64,000 bases of DNA from Candidatus Nitrosopelagicus sp. (GCA_028343435.1 JAOLYM010000004.1:1-64000), one strand, 5' to 3'. Shown: positions 1 through 10,645, numbered from the stretch's first letter. Notes: a model not told the origin generated them from the letters alone. Numbers and translations are program-made.

Positions 1-1
1 C

Positions 2-1375
2 TTTCAAAATCTATCAACTATTCCAGATATTTTAAAATTCAAAGTAATTGATACAATAGAGAATAAATTCATTGGCACATTAGACCAAAGATTTGTAGGT
101 GATCTTGATAAGGATCAAATTTTTGTTTTACGTGGATCACAATGGAGAGTTTTGAATATAGATGAAAAAGCATTCAAAGTGAATGTTTTACCTATTAGAT
201 CATCAAAAGAAATACCAGTTCCTAAATGGGAAGGTGTTAACATACCTGTTGATTATAAAACTGCTAACAAAGTTGGAAGCTTTAGGACTAGAGTTCGTAA
301 CGGTTCAGTAAAAATGATGAATGATGTAGTTTCAAATTTAGATTTTATTAGAATGCCAGATGAAAAAACAATTGTTATAGAGTCACATCGACTTCCACAA
401 CAAAGTGTATTAATTTTGCATTCATGTTTTGGAACAAAAATTAATTCAACATTAAAAATTATTTTGGAGACGATGTTAGATGCTTCTTTAGCTTCTAAAG
501 TTAAATCTAGTTCTGATGCATATAGAATTCTTTTATCTGTTGAGTCTAAATTTACAAAGAAACACATTACTGATGTATTTTCTTCTAATTTTGATATTAA
601 TGAAATAATGTCAGTAGCACTAAAAGGCAAAAATGATGTTACTTGGAAAACATTCTGTGTGGGAAAGAAATTTGGTTTTTATGACCGAGGAGATGTATAT
701 GTAAAAAATGAAGTTAGATATGATTTTGAACGAAATATCAATACTCCTCTTGTAAAAGAGGCATTTAGAGAATTATTTCATGAAAAATTTGATCTTGAAG
801 GTGCTCAAAGAATTATTGAATTAATTAAACAAAATGAAATTGAGATTGAATGGGTTGATGTTGATAAATTTTCTAAATTGGCAGAACCAGTATTAGATCA
901 AACTGTGATGTCGTATACAAATCCTGCAAGTATAGACAAAGAAATGTTGCTAAAAGTTAGAAAGCGTCTAATGGAGACTAAACAACGATTGATTTGTGCA
1001 CGATGTGGACTCTGGCAACGTGTTATGACTCCTAGTGAAACACACCCACTCAAATGTAAATATTGTAAGGGCCAACAGATTACCTGTACTTATGAATACG
1101 ATCATGAACTTGTAAAAACAATTCAAAAAAAGCATCAAGGAAAAAAACTAACTCCTGATGAAAAAAAGAATTTTGACAAAGCCTGGAAAGTATCATCATT
1201 ATTGTCTAGTTTTGGAAAAACAGCATTGATCGTTATGGCTGCTTATGGAGTTGGTCCTGATACCGGAGCTAGAATTTTAAAAAATAGAGTAGAAGATGAT
1301 GATGATTATCTGATTAAACAAATCATTATCGCAGAAAAGACCTATACTTTGACAAGGGGATTTTGGAAAGATTAG
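2..1375 (+). CDS. Lhr-like DEAD/DEAH-box helicase, C-terminal part (5' truncated by window edge)
   Basis: The frame is open upstream of the track's ATG to base 2 (FQNLSTIPDILKFKVIDTIENKFIGTLDQRFVGDL...FVLRGSQWRVLNI), typical of the post-helicase region of Lhr-type helicases; CxxC...CxxC (CARCG...CKYCKG) near the C terminus. Confidence 0.75.
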   Translation, partial: FQNLSTIPDILKFKVIDTIENKFIGTLDQRFVGDLDKDQIFVLRGSQWRVLNIDEKAFKVNVLPIRSSKEIPVPKWEGVNIPVDYKTANKVGSFRTRVRNGSVKMMNDVVSNLDFIRMPDEKTIVIESHRLPQQSVLILHSCFGTKINSTLKIILETMLDASLASKVKSSSDAYRILLSVESKFTKKHITDVFSSNFDINEIMSVALKGKNDVTWKTFCVGKKFGFYDRGDVYVKNEVRYDFERNINTPLVKEAFRELFHEKFDLEGAQRIIELIKQNEIEIEWVDVDKFSKLAEPVLDQTVMSYTNPASIDKEMLLKVRKRLMETKQRLICARCGLWQRVMTPSETHPLKCKYCKGQQITCTYEYDHELVKTIQKKHQGKKLTPDEKKNFDKAWKVSSLLSSFGKTALIVMAAYGVGPDTGARILKNRVEDDDDYLIKQIIIAEKTYTLTRGFWKD

Positions 1376-2766
1376 TTTTTCTTAATTATTTTTGAATAAG
1401 GTGTCAATACCAAATCTAGTTTTCCTTCTAGTCCAGGTCTTGCATTAACTCCTAAAATTGTAATTATGTCTCCTAGTGTAAAACTATCCATCAGGTCTGC
1501 TTGCTGTCTCCATCCTTTAATCCAAACTTGTCCGCTATCATCTTCGACAAACATTTCAGATAGTTGTATGTTGTCACCATTTTTGGTTTGAATATCTTTT
1601 CTTTCTGGTGCTTTTAGAACAATTGCCTCTACTGAATAATCATTACCTTCACTAACTTCTGTAATCTTTGTTCTAATTTCTGCTACAGTTGGAACTGTCT
1701 TGTCATCAATTTTTCTTACAAATGAGTCTTGATCAATTTGCATTGTATTTCCAAAAATCTTTGATGGCATGCATTCTAAAATATCATCTTTAACAAAACT
1801 ACTAATTGTATTTGCAACATCTGTAATTCTAACCAATTTCTTTGATTTATCTATGGCTAAGCCTGTTGTATTACCTGCTTGATCCTTTTCAATTGCTAGA
1901 AGTCTAACTATTGTAGGTTGAATTTCTGCATCTCCTTCAACATCAATTATTGTTGCATCATTTCCATGAATTTCTAGTCCTTGCATTCCAGTTTTTGTCC
2001 TAACTCCGAACAATTTGACTTTGGCATCTTGGGTAATTACTTTAGGAAGAATTGACTCATCTTTTCCCCAAAGCACTACGTTGACTAAATTTTTATTTTC
2101 ACCTCTTAATCTAAATTTCAAAGCCTTTGAAGGTTGACCTTTTGAATTTGTAAATTCAAGTAGACTCATTGCACTACCTAATGTTCCTGCAACAATCAAA
2201 TCTCTTTGTTCATCTTTAATTTCACTAACATCACTAATTTTTGAATCAATTGAGACAATGTCGCTTTCTGATTCTGATGTTTCTATTGTTGCACCAGAAC
2301 CAATATTTATTGTAGGTGCACCTGTTAAATCTGATTTTACATATGCTTTGATAATTTTAATCAAGTCTCCAGGTTTTAGTTCTTCAAGTCCTGGAAGATT
2401 TGCTTTTTCATCCCATAGTTTTACACTTGCTGTAGAATTATTATCGTAAACTGTAATTGTTCTCAAAGAAAACGAAGAACCATCTTTTTTTGTAAACTGT
2501 TTTGTAGGTGAAATATTCAAAACTCGACTTTCTAACGTTACTTCTTTTGCTCCGATGTAAAGATCTTTTATTGCTACTTCTGAATTTTGTGTTTGTTCTA
2601 GTGATACGCCTAAATCTGCTGCAACTAGGAAAATGGCTCCTTGATCTGTTAGGTAGCCTGCGCCCACTTTTTCTTTTTTCTCATTTATTCTCTCTTCAAT
2701 TACCGATCTAGATAATTCAGGAACTTTTTCCAATAATTTTGATATTAATTCTTCAAATTCAGACAA
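1372..2766 (-). CDS. Replication protein A-like single-stranded DNA-binding protein (multiple OB folds)
   Basis: 464 aa with repeated OB-fold-like segments (VKLWDEKANLPGLEELKPGDLIKI; VNVVLWGKDE; VWIKGWRQQADLMDSFTLGDIITILG). Confidence 0.8.
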   Translation of the reverse strand: MSEFEELISKLLEKVPELSRSVIEERINEKKEKVGAGYLTDQGAIFLVAADLGVSLEQTQNSEVAIKDLYIGAKEVTLESRVLNISPTKQFTKKDGSSFSLRTITVYDNNSTASVKLWDEKANLPGLEELKPGDLIKIIKAYVKSDLTGAPTINIGSGATIETSESESDIVSIDSKISDVSEIKDEQRDLIVAGTLGSAMSLLEFTNSKGQPSKALKFRLRGENKNLVNVVLWGKDESILPKVITQDAKVKLFGVRTKTGMQGLEIHGNDATIIDVEGDAEIQPTIVRLLAIEKDQAGNTTGLAIDKSKKLVRITDVANTISSFVKDDILECMPSKIFGNTMQIDQDSFVRKIDDKTVPTVAEIRTKITEVSEGNDYSVEAIVLKAPERKDIQTKNGDNIQLSEMFVEDDSGQVWIKGWRQQADLMDSFTLGDIITILGVNARPGLEGKLDLVLTPYSKIIKKN

Positions 2767-2838
2767 TTATTATTACAAGAAAGAGATTGTTAATAAAATT
2801 ATCATTAAACACATTAGTGGTTTGTATAAATCTCAATT

Positions 2839-3771
2839 ATGCTATGTATTGAAACGAAAGACTTGAGAAAGAAATATGCTTCAACTGTTGCAGTTGATGG
2901 TGTTGATCTTCAAATAGAATCTGGTCAGGTTTTTGGTTTTTTAGGACCAAACGGTGCGGGAAAATCTACTGTTATCAAACTCTTAACAACTCTAATTTCT
3001 CCTTCTAATGGAAAAATTTCTGTACTAGGCATAGATTCAGCTAAACATCCTCTTGAAATCAGAAAAAAAATTGGAGTAGTTTTACAACAACCTAGCTACG
3101 AACCAACTCTTTCAGCTGAAAAATCTCTTGAAAAATATGGCATGATGTGGAATATTGATAAAAAAACACGAAAGAAACGAACCGAAGAACTACTTTCTGC
3201 CTTTGGTTTAGAAGAAATTAGAAAAAAGAAGATGGATGATCTATCAATTGGTCAACGTAGAAGAGTACAGGTAGCAAGAGAGTTCATGCACGATATGGAC
3301 TTGTTATTTTTAGATGAACCTACAGTTGGCTTAGATCCTGCCGCAAGAAGGAAATTACTGGATTTTCTCAGAGAACAAGTAAAAAACTCTGGACTCACAA
3401 TTTTCTATACAACTCATGTCCTATCTGAAGCTGAATATCTTTGTGATAACATTGCAATCATAAATAATGGAAAGATAATGGCAGTTGATTCTCCATCTGA
3501 ATTAAAAAATAGATTCGGTCATGAAAAAACAATTAAAATTCATATTTCTACAGTCTCTGAAGAACTAAAATCTAAATTATCTACAATTCCAGAATGTCAA
3601 ATCAAACTAGAACCTGAACCAACTGTCATAATTAATTCTACAAAATCTGAAATTGTATTAATGAATATTTTAAAAATTTTAAATGAAACTGACACAAAAA
3701 TAAATGATTTATCTGCAATTCCAACAAATCTGGAAGAGATATTTCTTAAAGTAGTGGGTGATTCAAATTAA
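2839..3771 (+). CDS. ABC transporter ATP-binding protein (DrrA-like)
   Basis: Walker A GPNGAGKST, signature LSIGQRRRVQVAREF, Walker B LLFLDEPTVGLDP. Confidence 0.92.
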   Translation: MLCIETKDLRKKYASTVAVDGVDLQIESGQVFGFLGPNGAGKSTVIKLLTTLISPSNGKISVLGIDSAKHPLEIRKKIGVVLQQPSYEPTLSAEKSLEKYGMMWNIDKKTRKKRTEELLSAFGLEEIRKKKMDDLSIGQRRRVQVAREFMHDMDLLFLDEPTVGLDPAARRKLLDFLREQVKNSGLTIFYTTHVLSEAEYLCDNIAIINNGKIMAVDSPSELKNRFGHEKTIKIHISTVSEELKSKLSTIPECQIKLEPEPTVIINSTKSEIVLMNILKILNETDTKINDLSAIPTNLEEIFLKVVGDSN

Positions 3772-4528
3772 TCCCATAATTAGACTAGTAAATAGAAATC
3801 TAACAATTTCTATTAATCCTGGATTTATTATTTGGCAAATACTTTTTCCATTAATCTATATTTTTGTCGCAGGTTTTGCTTACACTGCACTAATTGACAG
3901 TGTCCCATTTGGGGGAAAAAATCTTGATTATCCTGCATTTCTTGCATCTGGTATGATTGGTTTTAACATTATGAATAGTACGTTAATTTCTGGAATAATT
4001 ATCTGGAACGATAGACGCCATGGTATGTTTGAACAAATCATGTCTGGCCCATTCACTAGAACTCATTACATCCTAAGTAACATTGTAACAATTGGAATTA
4101 TTGGATTATTTAGCGCTGCATTAATCACAGCAGTAGGTTATCCTGTATTTTTTGATTCTGTTGAATTTAATATTGTAACCATTCCTCTAATAATTTTTGG
4201 TTCAGTAGTTGGTGCAATATTATTTGGCTCAATTGCATCAATAATTTCTGTAAAACTTCGTTCTAGTGAAGGATTTAATGTAATTATTAACACAGTATTT
4301 CTTTTTTGTGCATTTGCAAGTACAGCATTTTATCCTGTTCAAGGCGCACCTCAACCATTAGCAACTATATTTTATCTAAATCCATTATCGTATTTGGTAG
4401 ATATCATAAGAGCTGGAATTTTTGGTCAAGTTACGGATTTTGTAATTACTGAAATGTTAGTTTTAGTCGCATTAGCTGCAATTCTATTTGTTATTGCAAC
4501 AAAATTACTAACAAAATTAGATTTTTAA
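3758..4528 (+). CDS. ABC-2 type transporter permease
   Basis: Multi-TM 256 aa overlapping the ATPase gene by 14 nt; ABC-2 motifs (YPAFLASGMIGFNIMNSTL, FYLNPLSYLVDIIRAGIFG). Confidence 0.9.
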   Translation: MIQINPIIRLVNRNLTISINPGFIIWQILFPLIYIFVAGFAYTALIDSVPFGGKNLDYPAFLASGMIGFNIMNSTLISGIIIWNDRRHGMFEQIMSGPFTRTHYILSNIVTIGIIGLFSAALITAVGYPVFFDSVEFNIVTIPLIIFGSVVGAILFGSIASIISVKLRSSEGFNVIINTVFLFCAFASTAFYPVQGAPQPLATIFYLNPLSYLVDIIRAGIFGQVTDFVITEMLVLVALAAILFVIATKLLTKLDF

Positions 4529-4535
4529 AAAAGAA

Positions 4536-4607
4536 TAGCCCAGCCCGGACTCGAACCGAGGTCAAAGGCTCCAAGGGCCCCTATGCTTGCCGCTACACTA
4601 CTGGGCT
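4536..4607 (-). tRNA. tRNA-Gln (anticodon TTG)
   Basis: Full cloverleaf by hand: acceptor AGCCCAG/CTGGGCT (A1-U72), D stem GTGT/GCAT, anticodon stem GGGGC/GCCTT with loop CCTTGGA, T arm CTCGG-TTCGAGT-CCGGG, discriminator A. Confidence 0.9.
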
Positions 4608-4644
4608 TCTAAATGAAAAAACAATTCACCCCTATAATATTATT

Positions 4645-5673
4645 TTATAATGATTTCATAGTTTTTAAAAGAACTTGGTATGGATCCTCAAATGATGCAA
4701 CTAATTTTTTTGCTTTTTCTTTCTTTTTCTTAATAATTTGGGGGTTATTTAGAACCTGTTGAATTTCTCTAGAAATTCTATTTGGATTCTCACTTCTAAG
4801 AATTATTCTCTTCTTAACTAAAAAATCCTCAATCCTGTTTGGTACTACATTTAATGAAATAGTTGGAATTCCTAATAATCCTGCTTCTGCAGTCATTGTT
4901 CCTCCTGACCCAACAAAATAATCTATATTTTTTAATAATTCATTTCCATTTACGGGTTTTGATAAAAGAGAAATATTATTCCCAAAAATTTTCTTTAGGT
5001 TCTTAGACTGATCTTTATATCTGGATAATACAATTTTTTTTTCATCAGGAAAGTCACCCACAATTTTTTTAATAATTTTAATGGTTTTACTCTTTTTTGT
5101 AATATATGCTGCCTCAGATTCTTCAGGTCGAATTAGAATTATTTTTTTGTCTTTTGATTTATTTTGTTTATTTTTTTTATAATTTTTAATAATTACTCCT
5201 GCATCAATTGTTCTGTATTTTATGATATTTTTATAATCTATACCAAATCCATCAAAATCTTGTTTTGGAATAATCCACGGTGTTAATAATTTTGTAACAT
5301 AAGGAAGTGATAATTTCATTACTGCTTTTGCATGAGGTGAATCAGAAAATGCTATGTGGGGAATGCCTAATCCGTATGCGACTCTAGATGCTTCAGGAGA
5401 GCAAAAACTAATTAGTAAATTTGGACTCCATTTTTCAATTTTCTTTGTTAATAATTCACTTCTATTCAAACTTGCTAGTAATTTATTTACATTATTTTTT
5501 CCACCATGTTTTCCAACTATTATTGGATTTATTGTTCCAAATTCTTCAATACCATTTACTTGCTGATATTTTCTAGATGTAGAAATAATCTTGTGTTGTT
5601 TTCTAAGTTTTTGTATAAAATATTCAAAAAACAAGTATTGTTTTGGTGTTAGAATGTCAAACCAGATCTTCAA
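4645..5673 (-). CDS. DUF354-type glycosyltransferase/epimerase-fold protein
   Basis: MKIWFDILTPKQYLFFEYFIQKL start and C-terminal GSGGTMTAEAGLLGIPTISL typical of DUF354. Confidence 0.75.
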   Translation of the reverse strand: MKIWFDILTPKQYLFFEYFIQKLRKQHKIISTSRKYQQVNGIEEFGTINPIIVGKHGGKNNVNKLLASLNRSELLTKKIEKWSPNLLISFCSPEASRVAYGLGIPHIAFSDSPHAKAVMKLSLPYVTKLLTPWIIPKQDFDGFGIDYKNIIKYRTIDAGVIIKNYKKNKQNKSKDKKIILIRPEESEAAYITKKSKTIKIIKKIVGDFPDEKKIVLSRYKDQSKNLKKIFGNNISLLSKPVNGNELLKNIDYFVGSGGTMTAEAGLLGIPTISLNVVPNRIEDFLVKKRIILRSENPNRISREIQQVLNNPQIIKKKKEKAKKLVASFEDPYQVLLKTMKSL

Positions 5674-5734
5674 GTATTAGCACTTCATAGATAACTGCAA
5701 TAAGTATTTCTTAGTCTTGATATTATAGTCCTTA

Positions 5735-6871
5735 ATGGCAACAAAAGTTGTAATTTATGGATTAAGTACTGAAGGTTACTCTATTGCATGCAAAATTGCT
5801 CTTAATGGTGGTGATGTTCAAATAATTGATGAATCTACTCCTTCCGCTATATCTATCAAAGAAGATATCGCCAAATCATATCCTTCTGTACAGGCATTAA
5901 AAGACGATGAACCGCTACTTGCGATGACATCAATTGATGCAGCAATTTCTAAAGCACAAGTACTAATTTTTGCACCAAGAATTAGGAAAATTGGTCAAGA
6001 TACAAAAATTGAGATAAATTCAAAATTCAAAGATGCGGTCTCAAATATCAAAAAAGGCTGTAATGTTGTTTATGGATTAGGTACTGGTTTTGGAGGGAAT
6101 TCTGAAAATATATCATTACTTGAACATGTTACAGGATTAAAGGTAGGAAAAAATATCTCGTATTTCTACTATCCTTTATCAAAAGAAGTCACAATAAAGC
6201 AATACATTGGTTCATCAGATGGAAAAGAAAATGAAATTTTAAAAAAATTATTTGTAAATGATAAAAACTTAAATTTTTTATCATTAAGTTCATCAGAATA
6301 TTTTCATGCTATAGATATTCTAAAACAATTTTCTAGTCAAACAAGTATACTTGAAGTTTGCAAATTTGCTAAAGATTCCGTAACTAAATCTGATCTGAAT
6401 TCAGAAAAATTAGGAGAACTTTTTCTTGATGATCTAATTAACGGATTATTTGATTTAAGATCTTTAAGTAGTTCATTTGAAGGTGCAAGTAGTTTGATGT
6501 ATCTCATTAATGGAAGTATGAAAGGATTAGATGGATACATTAAACGATTGATTGATGAAACTAGATTAATTCTAAAGAAAAATGAATTAAAGGCTAGTAG
6601 AACAAAAATTCTACTTTTATGGACTTTAGATCAACATGAAATGAAAGGAGAAAAAATTGAAAAACTTCAAGAATTAGAAACTAAACTCAAAGATTACATC
6701 GGTGACGTTGAATCAATTAATCAACCAGTAGATGTATTTCAAAATGATAAAACTACGATTGTAGTTGTTTGCTCAAAATATGATTTTGATTATATGATGA
6801 AAAATAATAAAGATGATGAATTAATTATACTCAAAGCTAATCCATTGTGCCAATTAATAGCACAAAAATAA
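5735..6871 (+). CDS. Conserved hypothetical protein with N-terminal Rossmann-like domain (nucleotide-sugar/6PG dehydrogenase-like)
   Basis: VVIYGLSTEGYSIACKIALNGGDVQIIDE at the N terminus; good codon structure; directly upstream of grpE-dnaK. Confidence 0.6.
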   Translation: MATKVVIYGLSTEGYSIACKIALNGGDVQIIDESTPSAISIKEDIAKSYPSVQALKDDEPLLAMTSIDAAISKAQVLIFAPRIRKIGQDTKIEINSKFKDAVSNIKKGCNVVYGLGTGFGGNSENISLLEHVTGLKVGKNISYFYYPLSKEVTIKQYIGSSDGKENEILKKLFVNDKNLNFLSLSSSEYFHAIDILKQFSSQTSILEVCKFAKDSVTKSDLNSEKLGELFLDDLINGLFDLRSLSSSFEGASSLMYLINGSMKGLDGYIKRLIDETRLILKKNELKASRTKILLLWTLDQHEMKGEKIEKLQELETKLKDYIGDVESINQPVDVFQNDKTTIVVVCSKYDFDYMMKNNKDDELIILKANPLCQLIAQK

Positions 6872-6897
6872 TATGTTCAAAAATTAATTGATCTATA

Positions 6898-7455
6898 ATG
6901 TCTGAAGATAAAGAATCAAATATTGAAGAACCATTTGCAACTGAAGAATTCAATGAGGAACTAAAAAATGCTCCACTAGACCAAGAAACAAAAGAAAATA
7001 TCAAACGACTTGACGAAGGAATTATGAATCTAAAAAAAGAAAATTCTGAGTTAAAAGATAAATGGCAACGTGCTTTAGCTGATTATCAAAATTTAGAAAG
7101 GCGAACACAAGTTGAAATATCTCAAAGAGTTTCTAGTAAAACTAACGTTCTACTTCTAAATTTTATTAATATCTATGAAGATTTTATTCGAGCAGTTGAT
7201 GTCTTATCAAAAGATAATGTTGATACAAATGGCCTACAAGCCATAATAAAAAATATGGAATCACTACTTCATGAAAATAATATTAAACCGATAGATGCTG
7301 TTGGTGAAATTTTTGATCCACAAATTCATGAGGCTGTTTCTATGATTGTAGATGAGACTCTAGATGAAGGCACAATTACTCAAGAGGTATCTAAAGGCTA
7401 CATTTCTGGCAAAGCTATTTTAAAACCATCTAAGGTCATTGTATCAAAGAAATAA
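6898..7455 (+). CDS. grpE: Nucleotide exchange factor GrpE
   Basis: Coiled-coil N terminus, LADYQNLERRTQVE, C-terminal DEGTITQEVSKGYISGKAILKPSKVIVSK; next to dnaK. Confidence 0.93.
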   Translation: MSEDKESNIEEPFATEEFNEELKNAPLDQETKENIKRLDEGIMNLKKENSELKDKWQRALADYQNLERRTQVEISQRVSSKTNVLLLNFINIYEDFIRAVDVLSKDNVDTNGLQAIIKNMESLLHENNIKPIDAVGEIFDPQIHEAVSMIVDETLDEGTITQEVSKGYISGKAILKPSKVIVSKK

Positions 7456-7475
7456 AATTAAAGAATGTGTAAAAT

Positions 7476-9356
7476 ATGGCTGAAAAAATTATTGGTATTG
7501 ATCTAGGAACAAGTAACTCTGCTGCATCTGTTATGCAGGGTGGAAAACCTACGTTGATACCTGCTGCAGAAGGTACAACCGTAGCCGGCAAAGCATTCCC
7601 ATCAGTAGTAGCATTTTCAAAAGATGGTGAACTTTTAGTTGGAGAACCTGCAAGAAGACAAGCAGTAACAAATCCTGATAATACTATTCGTGAAGCAAAA
7701 CGAAAGATGGGTGAAGACTTCTTGTATAAAATACAAGGAAAAGAGTACAAACCTCAACAAATCTCTGCATTTATTCTTCAGAAAATTAAACGTGATGCTG
7801 AAGCATTCACTGGTGATACAATAAACAAGGCTGTAATTACAGTTCCTGCATATTTCAATGATAATCAAAGACAGGCAACAAAAGATGCTGGAACAATAGC
7901 CGGATTGGAAGTTGTAAGAATTATCAATGAACCAACCGCTGCATCACTTGCATTTGGATTAGACAAAAGTAAAGAAGACATGAAAATATTGGTCTTTGAT
8001 TTTGGTGGTGGTACACTTGATGTAACAATCATGGAGATGGGTGGAGGTGTTTTTGAGGTAATGAGTACTTCTGGCGATACAAAACTAGGTGGTGCTGATA
8101 TGGATCAAGCAATAATTGATTATGTAATTGATGAATTTAGGAAAAAAGAAGGAATAGATCTTTCTACTGATAATACGGCTGTGACTAGAATTAAAGAAGC
8201 TGGAGAAAAAGCAAAAATTGAATTATCTACTGTAATGGAAACTGATGTAAATCTCCCATTTATTGCTCAAGACTCATCTGGCGCAAAAAATCTTGAAGTT
8301 AAAATTACAAGAGCAAAACTCGATGATCTAGTTAGTCCAATTGTTCAAAGATGTAAGTCATCTATTGATAAAGCACTAGAAGATGCAAAACTTTCTACAT
8401 CTGATATTACAAAAATTGTTTTGATTGGTGGCCCAACACGTATGCCAATTGTCAAAAAATTTGTAAGTGATTCTGTTGGAAAAGAAGGTGAATCTGGAGT
8501 TGATCCTATGGAGGCTGTAGCATTTGGTGCAGCAGTTCAAGCAGGAATTATTGCAGGTGATGTAACTAGTGATATCGTATTACTTGATGTTACGCCGTTA
8601 ACTCTTGGAATTGAAACATTGGGTGGCGTAAGAGAACCAATTATAGAAAGAAATACAACAATTCCAACATCTAAAGATAAAACATTCACAACTGCTGCAG
8701 ATAGTCAAACTGCAGTTACCATTAATGTTGTACAAGGTGAAAGACCGATGGTTGCTGATAATGTATCATTAGGCACCTTTAATCTAACTGATATTCCACC
8801 TGCACCAAGAGGTGTACCTCAAATCAATGTGAAATTTGATATTGATGCAAATGGTATCTTGAATGTAACTGCAAAAGATTTGGGTACAGGCAAAGATGCT
8901 AAAATTACAATTCAATCTACAACAAAAATGTCAGATGATGAAATTAAAAAAATGCAAGAAGATGCTGAAGGTCATGCTGAAGAAGATAAAAAGAAGAAAG
9001 AAGCAGTTGATATTAAAAATGAGGCTGAAAGTTTCATTTATACTACTGAAAAATTAGTAAATCAAGATCTTAAAGATAAAATCCCTCAAGAAAAAGGTAT
9101 TCAAATCACGGATGCAGTCAAGGAACTAAAAGATTCATTATCACAAGACTCAGAACAAATTAAACAAAAACTTGAAGCAGTCAAAACAATTGTTAATGAA
9201 GTAACGACCGAATTGTACAAAAATGCATCACCACCACCTGGAGAACAACAATCTGGAGAACAACAATCTGGAGAACAACAATCTGGAGAACAACAATCTG
9301 GAGAACAACAATCTGATACTAATTCTGAACAAAAATCAGAAAAATCATCGAGTTAG
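7476..9356 (+). CDS. dnaK: Molecular chaperone DnaK (Hsp70)
   Basis: [64 protein letters not shown]. Confidence 0.97.
   Translation: MAEKIIGIDLGTSNSAASVMQGGKPTLIPAAEGTTVAGKAFPSVVAFSKDGELLVGEPARRQAVTNPDNTIREAKRKMGEDFLYKIQGKEYKPQQISAFILQKIKRDAEAFTGDTINKAVITVPAYFNDNQRQATKDAGTIAGLEVVRIINEPTAASLAFGLDKSKEDMKILVFDFGGGTLDVTIMEMGGGVFEVMSTSGDTKLGGADMDQAIIDYVIDEFRKKEGIDLSTDNTAVTRIKEAGEKAKIELSTVMETDVNLPFIAQDSSGAKNLEVKITRAKLDDLVSPIVQRCKSSIDKALEDAKLSTSDITKIVLIGGPTRMPIVKKFVSDSVGKEGESGVDPMEAVAFGAAVQAGIIAGDVTSDIVLLDVTPLTLGIETLGGVREPIIERNTTIPTSKDKTFTTAADSQTAVTINVVQGERPMVADNVSLGTFNLTDIPPAPRGVPQINVKFDIDANGILNVTAKDLGTGKDAKITIQSTTKMSDDEIKKMQEDAEGHAEEDKKKKEAVDIKNEAESFIYTTEKLVNQDLKDKIPQEKGIQITDAVKELKDSLSQDSEQIKQKLEAVKTIVNEVTTELYKNASPPPGEQQSGEQQSGEQQSGEQQSGEQQSDTNSEQKSEKSSS
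9240..9314 (+). repeat. Tandem repeat in the dnaK 3' end: five identical copies of a 15-nt unit (GGAGAACAACAATCT, encoding GEQQS)
   Basis: Directly visible; five consecutive perfect 15-mers. Confidence 0.97.
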
Positions 9357-9386
9357 TTAATTAATAATTGATTAAGCAGATTATCT

Positions 9387-10484
9387 ATGAGTGCTAAACG
9401 TGATTATTATGAAGTATTAGGAGTAACAAAATCTTCTAATCCTGATGAAATCAAATCGCAATATAGAAAGTTAGCCTTAAAATTTCATCCTGACAGAAAT
9501 AAGTCTCCTGATGCACAAGAACATTTTAAAGAAATTTCTGAAGCATATGCAGTTCTTTCAGATTCATCAAAACGTGATCTATATGATCAACATGGACATG
9601 AAGGTGTAGATGGGAGATACTCTACTGAAGACATCTTTAGAGGTGCAGGTGGTAACTTCAATGATATTTTCAATGATCTATTTAGCGGTCAGGGAGGACG
9701 TGGCGGTGGAGGATTCGGATCTGTTTTTGAAAATCTATTTGGTGGAGGTGGTAGAGGATTCGGTCGTTCACGTGGAAATGATCTTTTACATGAATGTTAC
9801 ATTACTTTGGAAGATGTATTACATGGAAAACAAATTGAACTTGATCTCCGGAAATATGTAGATTGTCCTGATTGTAGTGGTACAGGATGTAAACCTGGAA
9901 CATCAAAAGTAACTTGTAAAGATTGTAATGGCCGTGGACAAGTTCGAGTCCGAAAAAATATGGGTGGATTCCTATTAGAAACTGCTCAAGCATGTGGAAC
10001 ATGTAGAGGACGAGGAGAAATTATCAAAGATCCCTGTAAAAAATGTCAACGTGGAAAAATTAAAGGAACAAAACATCTTTCATTTAATCTCCCATCAGGA
10101 ATTGACAATGGTGATTATGTTATTCAAAATGAAGGTGAATCAATTCCAGATGGCGATAATGGTGATCTAATTGTACGTGTACGTGTTGAACCACATTCAC
10201 ACTTTAGACGTGATGGTATAGATCTATACTGTGATGCAAGACTTTCTATGATAGATGCAAGTTTAGGTACTGAAATTAATGTCAAAACACTTGAAAAAAC
10301 AGAAACATTGAAAATTGAATCTGGAACTCAACCAAACTCAATCTTAGAAATTAAATCCCAGGGATTGCCTAGTCAGAATTCTAATCGACGTGGTGATCTT
10401 TTTGTACATATTGTAGTAGAAATTCCAAAAAAATTAACAAAACAACAAAAATCTCTATTAGATGAATTCAGAAAATCCGATTAA
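9387..10484 (+). CDS. dnaJ: Molecular chaperone DnaJ
   Basis: J domain with HPD (KFHPDRNKSPDAQEHFKEI), Gly-rich region, four CxxCxGxG-type zinc motifs. Confidence 0.97.
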   Translation: MSAKRDYYEVLGVTKSSNPDEIKSQYRKLALKFHPDRNKSPDAQEHFKEISEAYAVLSDSSKRDLYDQHGHEGVDGRYSTEDIFRGAGGNFNDIFNDLFSGQGGRGGGGFGSVFENLFGGGGRGFGRSRGNDLLHECYITLEDVLHGKQIELDLRKYVDCPDCSGTGCKPGTSKVTCKDCNGRGQVRVRKNMGGFLLETAQACGTCRGRGEIIKDPCKKCQRGKIKGTKHLSFNLPSGIDNGDYVIQNEGESIPDGDNGDLIVRVRVEPHSHFRRDGIDLYCDARLSMIDASLGTEINVKTLEKTETLKIESGTQPNSILEIKSQGLPSQNSNRRGDLFVHIVVEIPKKLTKQQKSLLDEFRKSD

Positions 10485-10645
10485 TCCTTTTTTGATAATC
10501 TAATTGTTAGATTATGGCCTTGTTTGATTTCTTGTTCATACAGTTTTTTAATAATTTCTCCAATTTTTTGTTCAGTAAAATATTCCTGATTATATCTTCC
10601 TAGAATTTCTTTCTCATTATCCAAAATGATTTCCCAAAATGACAT
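10481..10645 (-). CDS. Small hypothetical protein (54 aa), absent from the supplied ORF track
   Basis: Hand translation MSFWEIILDNEKEILGRYNQEYFTEQKIGEIIKKLYEQEIKQGHNLTIRLSKKD; fills the gap after dnaJ and shares a TTAA stop overlap with it. Confidence 0.6.
   Translation of the reverse strand: MSFWEIILDNEKEILGRYNQEYFTEQKIGEIIKKLYEQEIKQGHNLTIRLSKKD

Noticed and set aside
253-630. 125-aa minus-strand ORF
   Set aside because: Antisense of the Lhr-like helicase coding region.
9610-9861. 83-aa ORF within dnaJ
   Set aside because: Alternate frame of the dnaJ Gly-rich region.
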